Origin: RHKX01 sp963823565
Lineage (GTDB): Bacteria; Actinomycetota; Thermoleophilia; Solirubrobacterales; 70-9
Assembly (NCBI GenBank): GCA_963823565.1
Contig: CAWGLR010000001.1
Coordinates: forward strand, 558,001-622,000
Direction of reading: 5' to 3'
Length of the DNA: 64,000 nucleotides
Under the pieces are notes generated by a model. It ran no database searches. It was not told where the DNA came from and saw only the letters and a list, made by a program, of their open reading frames with translations. Shown here in pieces: positions 23,609 through 30,648 of this stretch. Every line of letters begins with the position of its first letter. Within the stretch, counting starts at the first letter, position 1. Position numbers and translations under genes: made by a program.

Positions 23609-25314
23609 CTCGCCTCGGCCCTGCCGGGCGGGGAGCTCGCGCGGACGGCGGGGAACGTCGCCCGCACCCGGGTGCCCCCCTCCTCCGGAGCCTCGATCTC
23701 GAGCTTGCCGTTGAGCAGCTCGATCCGCTCGCGCATGCCGACGAGGCCGAACCCGCCGCCGTTGTCGCGCGAACCCTCGGCGGCGCCGTCGAGGCCGACG
23801 CCGTCGTCCTCGATCGTCACCCGGACGACATCGCCCACGTCCTCGACCGCGACCCGCGCCTTGCCGGCGTGCGCGTGCTTGACGACGTTGGTCAGCGCCT
23901 CCTGGGCGACTCGATACAGGGCGGACTCGAGCTCGGGGTCGTGACGGGAGGCGACGCGTCCGGACTCGTAGTCGAGGTCGAGGTCGAGGTCGATGTCGAG
24001 CCCGGTCCGCGACTGCATCCGGGAGATCAGCGCCTCGAGGGCGGCGCCGGTGCCGAGCTGGTCGAGCGAGGCGGGGCGCAGCTCGGTGATCAGCCCCTGG
24101 AGGGCGCCGATCACCCGCTCCACCTGATCCGCAGCCTGCACGATCAGGCGCTTGGCGGCGCGCTCGTCCCCGACCTGAAGGGCGCTCTCCTGCATCACCT
24201 TGAGGGCGCCGAGCTCCTGAAGCGTCTCGTCGTGGAGCTCGCGCGCCCAGCGGCGGCGCTCCATCTCCGAGGAGCGGATCGAGAGGCGCAGCTTCTCGTC
24301 CTCGATCGCCCGAGTCGCCGCAATCGCCGACGCGGCGCTGGCGGCGAAGGACTCGAGGGTCAGCCGATCGTCCCGCGACAGGCTCCCCTCCGTGCCGATC
24401 CGGTCGAAGAGGGCGAGCACTCCGACGTCGACGCCACGCGAGCGGAGCGGGACCAGCAGCCCGGACGCCGCGTCGATCCCCATCGCAGCGAGCCGGCGCG
24501 CGCCGAGCTCGTCGACCTCCTGGCTGGCCCCGGCTTGAATGGCATCGCCGGGAGGCGAGCCTCTCGGGACCTCTCGGCCGGCGATCCCGTGGTCGATCTC
24601 GCCCGCGACCGCCGCGATCCGAAGCGCCTCCCCCTCGACCGTGAAGCAGACCGCGATCCGCGCCTCCACCAGTGCCCGCGAGCGCTTGACGATCAGCTCG
24701 AGGACCCGCTCGAGCTCGGTCTCCCCTCCGACCTCCCGGTTCAGCGACGCGGTCGCCTCGAGCCCCCGCATCGCCCGCTCGAGCTCGGCGCGGCGAGTGC
24801 TCGCCTCCACCAGCGCGCGGGAGTTGTCGATGGCGATCGCCGCCCAGTCGGCGAGGACGACGAGAAGGTGTTCGTCCGCCTCGGTGAACTCCGCGCCGTC
24901 GCGCTTCTCGGTCAGGTAGAGGTTGCCGTAGACCGAGTCGCGAATCCGGATCGGCCCCCCGAGGAAGGTCTCCATCGGCGGATGGTTAGCGGGGAAGCCG
25001 TACGAGCGCGCGTGGTCGCCGATTCGGGTCAGCCGCAGCGGCTCGGGATTGCGGATCAGCTCGCCGAGGAGCCCGCGGCCGCGCGGGAGCGGGCCGATCG
25101 CCTGCCGGGTCTGCTCGTCGATCCCGACGTAGAGGAACCGCTCGAGCTCGCGCCCGTCCTCGTCGAGGACGCCGAGAGCGGCGTACTGGGCGCCGGTCAG
25201 GTCGCGAGCCGCCTCGAGGACGAGGCGCAGGACCTCCTCCGGGTCGCGGGCGGCGACGATGCTCCGGCCCACCGCCAGCACCCGCTCGAGCTGAGACTTG
25301 TCAAGAACCCTCAT
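23605..25314 (-). CDS. sensor histidine kinase with DosS/DosT-type GAF domain
   Basis: A 569-residue cytoplasmic kinase: GAF-A (about 25-165), GAF-B (about 195-335), then HisKA_3 with ARELHDETLQ (H361) and a C-terminal ATPase domain (DDGVGLDGAAEG, GFGLVGMRERIE). GAF-A contains GFPANHPPMETFLGGPIRIRD and NLYLTEK. His111 aligns with the heme-ligand His149 of M. tuberculosis DosS and Tyr133 with its distal Tyr171, so heme and gas or redox sensing is likely. ATG 25314 matches where the family homology begins. A GTG at 25362 would add 16 residues, but that stretch is full of inverted repeats and is more likely regulatory. Confidence 0.87.
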   Translation of the reverse strand: MRVLDKSQLERVLAVGRSIVAARDPEEVLRLVLEAARDLTGAQYAALGVLDEDGRELERFLYVGIDEQTRQAIGPLPRGRGLLGELIRNPEPLRLTRIGDHARSYGFPANHPPMETFLGGPIRIRDSVYGNLYLTEKRDGAEFTEADEHLLVVLADWAAIAIDNSRALVEASTRRAELERAMRGLEATASLNREVGGETELERVLELIVKRSRALVEARIAVCFTVEGEALRIAAVAGEIDHGIAGREVPRGSPPGDAIQAGASQEVDELGARRLAAMGIDAASGLLVPLRSRGVDVGVLALFDRIGTEGSLSRDDRLTLESFAASAASAIAATRAIEDEKLRLSIRSSEMERRRWARELHDETLQELGALKVMQESALQVGDERAAKRLIVQAADQVERVIGALQGLITELRPASLDQLGTGAALEALISRMQSRTGLDIDLDLDLDYESGRVASRHDPELESALYRVAQEALTNVVKHAHAGKARVAVEDVGDVVRVTIEDDGVGLDGAAEGSRDNGGGFGLVGMRERIELLNGKLEIEAPEEGGTRVRATFPAVRASSPPGRAEAS

Positions 25315-25329
25315 TGACGACTCGAAGAA

Positions 25330-25385
25330 GGAGTCGACTCCAGGGTAGCCCTCCGTAGCCACTACGGGGCAGCGGCCCCTCCTCC
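25330..25385. promoter_or_regulatory. cluster of inverted repeats in the kinase/ZIP divergent promoter region
   Basis: Four adjacent palindromic units lie here: GGAGTCGACTCC (25330-25341, perfect), AGGG-TAG-CCCT (25342-25352), CCGTAG-CCA-CTACGG (25353-25367) and GGGGC-AGC-GGCCCC at about 25366-25380. They fall between kinase ATG 25314 and ZIP ATG 25437, which are divergent. They may be binding sites for the nearby NarL-type regulator or another dimeric factor; no binding evidence exists in the sequence alone. Confidence 0.4.
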
Positions 25386-25436
25386 ACCCCTCGCCTCGCC
25401 GCGGGAGCGAGCCGGGGGATACGGTGGGGTCGAGCC

Positions 25437-26162
25437 ATGGTCGAGTTGATCGCCGCCTCGTCGGCCACCGCCCTCGCCTGCGCGCTCGGGGCGATCCCGG
25501 TCTTCGCGCTGCGCGAGCCGTCGCGGTCGACCCAGGCGGCGATGCTCGGCGGAGCCGCCGGCGTGATGGCGGTGGCCGCCGTCGCGGGCCTCCTGCTCCC
25601 CGGGCTCGACGAGGGCGGCGATGCCGAGGTCTGGGCCGGCGTCGCCGTCGGGATCGTCTTCATGCTCGCCGTGCGGCGACGCCTCCAGCGCTCCGAGCAC
25701 ATCGTCTCGCGAGCCGGCCGCACGTCCGCGCTCGTCTTCATCGTCCTGCTCGTCCACAGCCTCCCCGAGGGGCTTGCGATCGGCACCGCGTACGCCGCCG
25801 ACCCCGGCGAGCTCGGCCTCTTCGTCGTGATCGCGATCGCGATCCAGAACATCCCCGAGGGGACCAGCGTGGCGATCCCGCTGGCGCGGCTCGGCGCCTC
25901 CCCCGGACGGCAGCTCTGGGCGGCGTTCGCCTCGAGCCTGCCGCAGCCGGTCGGCGCCGTCATCGCCTACCTGGCGGTGCAGGAGGTGACGTCGATCCTG
26001 CCGCTGTCGTTCGGCTTCGCCGCCGGTGCCATGGGAGCCGTCGTCGCGATGCAGCTCCTGCCCGACGCGCGCGAGCTGGCTCCGCGCCCGGCGCTCGCGG
26101 GCACGCTTGCGGGCCTCGCCGGGATGCTGGCGCTCAGCCTCGCCCTCGGGACCCCGGCGTGA
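25437..26162 (+). CDS. ZIP-family metal transporter
   Basis: A 241-residue integral membrane protein with about eight hydrophobic segments. The two metal-site helices carry HSLPEGLAIG (about residues 107-116) and QNIPEGTSVA (about 138-147), the paired motifs of GufA-type ZIP transporters. It should move divalent metal such as Zn or Fe into the cytoplasm. Its stop overlaps the NRAMP-like gene's GTG by four bases (GTGA), so the two are coupled. It is divergent from the DosS-like kinase, and the shared promoter region is full of inverted repeats. Confidence 0.88.
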   Translation: MVELIAASSATALACALGAIPVFALREPSRSTQAAMLGGAAGVMAVAAVAGLLLPGLDEGGDAEVWAGVAVGIVFMLAVRRRLQRSEHIVSRAGRTSALVFIVLLVHSLPEGLAIGTAYAADPGELGLFVVIAIAIQNIPEGTSVAIPLARLGASPGRQLWAAFASSLPQPVGAVIAYLAVQEVTSILPLSFGFAAGAMGAVVAMQLLPDARELAPRPALAGTLAGLAGMLALSLALGTPA

Positions 26163-27460
26163 GGCTGCCCGGGTTCATCCGCCACCGGGTGACGATCGCC
26201 GGCCGCCACCCGCACGAGCGGCTGCGGCGCCGGCGGGTGCAGCCGACCGGCAGGCTCGTGGCGCTGCTCGCGATCGTCGGGCCCGGGGTCCTCGCCGGCC
26301 TCTCCAACAACGATCCCTCTGGCATCACGACCTACTCGGTCCTCGGAGCCGACTACGGCTACGAGCTGATCTGGGCGCTGACGCTCTCGACCGCGGCGGT
26401 GATCGTCTTCCACGAGGTGGCAGCGCGCGCCGGCGTCGTCACCGGCAAGGGGATGCTGGCCCTGATCCGCGCCGAGCGTGGCCGAATGGTCGGCGGGCTC
26501 GTGGCCGGAGCGCTGCTGATCGCCAACTTCGGCACGCTCGCCGCCCAGTTCGCCGGCCTGGCCGCGGGCGCGGAGCTGCTGGCCGGGGTCGGCCGCGAGT
26601 TCTCGGTGCCGATCGCAGCGGCCGCGGTGTGCGTCCTCGTGCTCCGGGGGAGCTTCCACCGCGTCGAGCACCTGCTGCTCCTCCTCAGCTCCGTCTTCAT
26701 CGCCTACGTGATCGCCGGCTTCCTCGCCGGCCCGGACTGGGGAGAGGCGGCGCGGGGGGCGGTGACGCCGACGATCCCGGGTGGGCGCGACGAGGTGCTC
26801 GCGATCGTCGCAACCCTCGGTACGACGCTGGCGCCGTGGGGGATCGCATTCCTCCAGTCCTATGCGGTCGACAAGAAGCTCAAGCCCAGGCAGCTCGGGC
26901 TGGAGCGCGTCGACGTCGTCATCGGGGCCCTGATGACCGGGGTCATCGGCCTGTTCATCGTCGTCACCTGCGCGGCCACGCTCCACGCGGAGGGCATCGA
27001 GATCGACTCGGCCGCCGACGCCGCGCTCGCGCTGGAGCCGCTCGCCGGCGACCTCGCCAAGTCGCTGTTCGGGATCGGCTTCATCGGGGCGGCGCTGCTC
27101 GCGATCGCGGTGATCCCGCTCTCAACGGCGTACTCCCTCTCGGAGGCGCGCGGCCGCCGGGCCGACCTCGACGCCGGCTTCCGCGAGGAGCCGTTCTTCT
27201 ACGGCGCCTTCCTGGCGACGACGCTCGCGGCCGCCGGGCTCGTGATGATCCCCGGGATCCCGATCATCCCGCTGCTCTACCTGAGCCAGGCGCTCAACGC
27301 GATACTGCTGGTGGTCATCCTCCCCTTCATCCGCCACGTCGCCGCCGACGAGTCGGTGATGGGCGAGCACAAGCTCGGCCCGGCGGGCCGGGCGGCGACC
27401 GGGCTGGTCACGCTCGGGGTGCTCGCCTCGGTGATCACGCTCGGCATCCTCACGATCTAG
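26159..27460 (+). CDS. NRAMP-related metal transporter with non-canonical metal site
   Basis: A 433-residue protein with about eleven hydrophobic helices and the NRAMP layout. TM1 reads GPGVLAGLSNNDPSGITTYSVL, so the usual DPGN metal motif becomes DPSG, and TM6 reads TTLAPWGIAFLQSY where Mn transporters have a Met in MPHN. The conserved Asp is kept but the metal-coordinating Asn and Met are not. That pattern fits the NRAMP-related magnesium or other-ion branch better than a Mn2+ importer. GTG 26159 overlaps the ZIP stop. Family membership is firm; the transported ion is uncertain. Confidence 0.83.
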   Translation: MRLPGFIRHRVTIAGRHPHERLRRRRVQPTGRLVALLAIVGPGVLAGLSNNDPSGITTYSVLGADYGYELIWALTLSTAAVIVFHEVAARAGVVTGKGMLALIRAERGRMVGGLVAGALLIANFGTLAAQFAGLAAGAELLAGVGREFSVPIAAAAVCVLVLRGSFHRVEHLLLLLSSVFIAYVIAGFLAGPDWGEAARGAVTPTIPGGRDEVLAIVATLGTTLAPWGIAFLQSYAVDKKLKPRQLGLERVDVVIGALMTGVIGLFIVVTCAATLHAEGIEIDSAADAALALEPLAGDLAKSLFGIGFIGAALLAIAVIPLSTAYSLSEARGRRADLDAGFREEPFFYGAFLATTLAAAGLVMIPGIPIIPLLYLSQALNAILLVVILPFIRHVAADESVMGEHKLGPAGRAATGLVTLGVLASVITLGILTI

Positions 27461-27545
27461 TCAGTACCGGCCCCGGACCGGCGCCGGGCAGCGTCCGTAG
27501 AACCCACCGATTACTGCGGCGCCGCCGTAGACCAGTATCGGGCGG

Positions 27546-28973
27546 ATGAACGTCCACAACCGCCCGATCTCCAGCGAGCCCGGCACCGAGCCGGCCGACC
27601 GGCCTCCGGTGCCGTCCACCGAGGACGGGTTCTCGGTCCTGATCGCGGGCGGAGGGGTCGCGGCGCTCGAGGCGATCCTCGCACTGCGGCAGTCCGGCTG
27701 CGGCGCCCCGGTCCAGCTCATCTGCCCGGACCGCGAATTCCGGCTGCGCCAGCTCTCGACCGGGCAGCCATTCGGCGGCGCGCCCTCCCACACCCTCGAC
27801 CTCGCCGACTTCTGCGCCCGCAACGGAGTCTCCCTGCGGCGCGACCGGCTGGCCGAGGTCTGGGGCGGCCCGCGGCGGGTCCTGCTCGACTCCACCGAGG
27901 AGCTCTTCTACGACGCCCTGCTGCTCTGCCCGGGCGCGCGGCCCTACGAGGCGCTGCCCGGCGCCCGGACCTTCACCGGCCCCGACGACGTCGAGTGGTT
28001 CGGCGAGATGCTCGACCAGCTCGAGCGGGGCCACCTGCGCCGCGTCGTCTTCGCGGCGCCGCCGGAGGTGCGCTGGACCCTGCCGCTCTACGAGCTCGCG
28101 CTGATGACGGGGCGGATGATGCGCGACCGCGGGATCGCCGGCGCCGAGCTGACCCTCGTGACCCACGAGACCACGCCGCTGATGGACATGGGCGCGGAGC
28201 CGGGCGCGCGCATCCTCGAGCTGCTCGGCGAAGCCGGGGTCGCGGTGCAGACCGGCAGGGCGCCGGCCGTAGTCGAGGCCGAGGCCCTGCTCCTCGCCGA
28301 CGGGAGCCGCATCGATGCGTCGGCGGTCGTCGCGCTGCCGGGCCTGCGGGTCCCCGAGATCGCCGGCGTCCCGCATGGCCGCCACGGCTTCATCCCGACC
28401 GACGCGAGCATGAGGGTCGACGGCCTCGACCGGGTCTGGGCGGCCGGCGACGCGACCTGGTTCCCGATCAAGCAGGGCGGGATCGCCGCCCAGCAGGCCG
28501 ACGTCGCGGCCGCGGGCATCGCGCTCGAGGCAGGCGCCGACGTCGAGGTGCCGCCGCTGCGGCCGGTCGTCCGGGTCGCGATGCTGACCGGCGACGACCC
28601 CGAGTTCTTCCGCTCGCAGCTCGCCGCCGGCTCGCGCGCGGCCGAGGGCGAGTTCCCGCTGTGGTGGCCGCCGGGCAAGGTCGCCGGCCGCTGGCTCGCG
28701 CCCTACCTGGCCCGCGAGTGGAGCGGCTCCCCGACCGATCCCCTGGTCCCACTCGAGGACATCGGCGACGAGGACGCCGCGCGGCGCAGCGACCAGCATC
28801 GCGAGGCGCTGGACCTCGCGCTGCGCTTCGCCGACCTCGACGCGTCCCAGGGCGACGTCGCCCAGGCCTTGCGCTGGCTCGACGTTGCGGAGAAGCTGAA
28901 CGTGACACTGCCCCCGGAGTACGTCTCGCGCCGGGCGGAATGGTCGGAGATCCTGCGGAGCAGAAACGGATAG
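27546..28973 (+). CDS. FAD-dependent oxidoreductase, paralogue of the 20730 protein
   Basis: A 475-residue flavoprotein with a 30-residue Pro-rich N-terminal extension, FAD loop SVLIAGGGVAALEAILAL, and second FAD motif RVWAAGDATWFPIKQGGIAAQQAD. The central segment YDALLLCPGARPYEALPG and the general layout are like NDH-2/SQR-type proteins, but the SQR cysteines are absent. Compared with the protein at 20730 it has an extra 80-residue charged C-terminus (HREALDLALRFADLDASQG). It starts a co-directional run: two Usp genes 10 and 17 bases apart, then an ABC pair. It is probably a stress-related redox enzyme. Confidence 0.82.
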   Translation: MNVHNRPISSEPGTEPADRPPVPSTEDGFSVLIAGGGVAALEAILALRQSGCGAPVQLICPDREFRLRQLSTGQPFGGAPSHTLDLADFCARNGVSLRRDRLAEVWGGPRRVLLDSTEELFYDALLLCPGARPYEALPGARTFTGPDDVEWFGEMLDQLERGHLRRVVFAAPPEVRWTLPLYELALMTGRMMRDRGIAGAELTLVTHETTPLMDMGAEPGARILELLGEAGVAVQTGRAPAVVEAEALLLADGSRIDASAVVALPGLRVPEIAGVPHGRHGFIPTDASMRVDGLDRVWAAGDATWFPIKQGGIAAQQADVAAAGIALEAGADVEVPPLRPVVRVAMLTGDDPEFFRSQLAAGSRAAEGEFPLWWPPGKVAGRWLAPYLAREWSGSPTDPLVPLEDIGDEDAARRSDQHREALDLALRFADLDASQGDVAQALRWLDVAEKLNVTLPPEYVSRRAEWSEILRSRNG

Positions 28974-28983
28974 AGGAGGACAG

Positions 28984-29403
28984 ATGTACAGGACGATCGT
29001 GCTCGGACTCGACGGCTCGGAGGGCTCCTCGCGAGCGCTGCCGCACGCGGTGGAGCTCGCCAAGGCATCCAAGGGGAGAATCGTGATCGCCCACGTCGAG
29101 GAGCACTTGGTGGCCAAGGGGGACATGCCAGGGCCGCGGGAGGAGGAGGCGGACAAGACCGTCAGCTCACAGCTCGAGCAGATCCAGGGTGAGGGCGTCG
29201 AGGCGACGCTCGAGACGCGGACGCTCGTGCTCGGCGGCCCCGGCCACGCGATCGCCGAGCTGGCCGACGAGGTCGATGCCGATCTGATCGTCGTCGGCAC
29301 TCGCGGCCACTCGACGGTTCCCGGCCTCGTGCTCGGGAGCGTCGCCCACCGGCTCATCCACGTCGCCCACCGGCCGGTCCTGGCCGTTCCGCCGCCCGCC
29401 TGA
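28984..29403 (+). CDS. universal stress protein, single Usp domain
   Basis: A 139-residue single-domain Usp protein. The start MYRTIVLGLDGSEGSSRAL and the complete nucleotide loop GTRGHSTVPGLVLGSVAHRL (G-x2-G-x9-G-S) make it an ATP-binding type. A strong AGGAGG at 28975-28980 precedes ATG 28984, only ten bases after the flavoprotein stop. Co-transcription with the flavoprotein and the next Usp gene is very likely. It probably works as a dimer in the cytoplasm under stress. Confidence 0.92.
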   Translation: MYRTIVLGLDGSEGSSRALPHAVELAKASKGRIVIAHVEEHLVAKGDMPGPREEEADKTVSSQLEQIQGEGVEATLETRTLVLGGPGHAIAELADEVDADLIVVGTRGHSTVPGLVLGSVAHRLIHVAHRPVLAVPPPA

Positions 29404-29420
29404 GCGGCGGCGGGAAGCGC

Positions 29421-29879
29421 ATGAGCGGAGGTGGAACAGAGGAGCGCCCGGTGCTGCTCGCCTACGACGGGTCGGAGCAGGCGAAGGCCGCGATCGAGTT
29501 CGCCGGCCGGGTGCTGAGCCCCGGCCGGCGCGGGCTCGTCGTGACGATCTGGGAGCGGCTCGACTCGGTCCCGTTCTGGGGGGCGCCGGTGACCGTGATC
29601 CCGCAGGAGGCCTTCGACGAGGTCGTCGAGCGCGCGGGCGCGGTCGCCGCCGAGGGCGCCGAGATCGCCCGCTCGGCGGGCTTCGACGCCGAGGCGCTCA
29701 CCTGCGAGGGCAGCCCGGCCTGGCACGCGATCGTCGCGCTCGCCGGCGAGCACGACGCCGAGCTGATCGTCATGGGCTCCCACGGCCGCACCGGCGCCTC
29801 CTACGTCCTCGTCGGGAGCGTCGCCACCGCGGTCTCCCAGCACGCCCCCTGCCCCGTCCTGATCGACCGCGCGAACTGA
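29421..29879 (+). CDS. universal stress protein, single Usp domain
   Basis: A 152-residue single-domain Usp protein with the opening PVLLAYDGSEQAKAAIEF and the canonical ATP-binding loop MGSHGRTGASYVLVGSVAT. It follows the previous Usp gene by 17 bases and is followed by the ABC ATPase gene with a one-base gap. The segment VPFWGAPVTVIPQEAFDEV is variable in the family. It is the sixth Usp gene in 16 kb, all around the DosRS-like pair. Confidence 0.92.
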   Translation: MSGGGTEERPVLLAYDGSEQAKAAIEFAGRVLSPGRRGLVVTIWERLDSVPFWGAPVTVIPQEAFDEVVERAGAVAAEGAEIARSAGFDAEALTCEGSPAWHAIVALAGEHDAELIVMGSHGRTGASYVLVGSVATAVSQHAPCPVLIDRAN

Positions 29880-29880
29880 C

Positions 29881-30648
29881 GTGGAGGGGGCGGCGCACGC
29901 GGCGCCCGGGGGGGCGCTCACCGACACACGCGCGCTCGCCGTTCGCGGCGCCGAGCTGGCGATGCGCTACGGCGAGGGCGCGACCGCGGTCGACGCGCTC
30001 CGCGGTGTCGACGTCGAGTTCGCCGACGGCACCTTCACCGCGATCATGGGGCCGTCGGGGTCCGGCAAGTCGACCCTGCTGCACATCCTCGCCGGCCTCG
30101 AGGTCCCGACGGCGGGCTGGGTCGAGATCGCGGGCACCAGGCTCGACGGGCTCTCCGACCGCGAGCTGACGCTGATGCGCCGGGCGAAGGTCGGCTTCGT
30201 CTTCCAGAGCTACAACCTTCTGCCCGTCCTGACCGCGGAGGAGAACATCGTCCTGCCGCTCTCGATCGGGGGCGCCAAGCCCGATTCGGCGTGGCTCGAA
30301 GAGCTCGTCGGCTCGATGGGCATCTGGAACCGGCGCGACCACCTGCCGGCCGAATTGTCGGGCGGCGAGCAGCAGCGCGTCGCCGTCGCCCGGGCGCTGA
30401 TCAGCCGCCCCGCCGTGGTCTTCGCGGACGAGCCGACCGGCAACCTCGACTCGACCGCGAGCGGTGAGATCCTCCGGCTCCTGCGCAGCGCGGTCGACCA
30501 GCTCGGGCAGACGATCGTGATGGTCACACACGATGCCGGCGCCGCGTCGATCGCCGACCGGGTCCTGTTCCTGGCCGACGGCCTCGTCGTCCGGGAGGCG
30601 CACGGCCTCGCGGTCGACCAGATCCTGGACGTCCTCAAGGAGATATGA
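29881..30648 (+). CDS. ABC transporter ATP-binding protein (MacB/LolD type)
   Basis: A 255-residue ATPase with Walker A GPSGSGKST (residues 56-64), signature LSGGEQQRVAVARAL and Walker B VVFADEPTGNLDS, followed by the switch-region VMVTHDAGAAS. The F-Q-S-Y-N-L-L-P Q-loop (VFQSYNLLPVL) is typical of the LolD/MacB subgroup that partners with FtsX-type permeases. GTG 29881 starts one base after the Usp stop, and the permease ATG overlaps its stop by four bases. The pair is probably a mechanotransmission exporter or lipoprotein or peptide extruder; the substrate is unknown. Confidence 0.92.
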   Translation: MEGAAHAAPGGALTDTRALAVRGAELAMRYGEGATAVDALRGVDVEFADGTFTAIMGPSGSGKSTLLHILAGLEVPTAGWVEIAGTRLDGLSDRELTLMRRAKVGFVFQSYNLLPVLTAEENIVLPLSIGGAKPDSAWLEELVGSMGIWNRRDHLPAELSGGEQQRVAVARALISRPAVVFADEPTGNLDSTASGEILRLLRSAVDQLGQTIVMVTHDAGAASIADRVLFLADGLVVREAHGLAVDQILDVLKEI

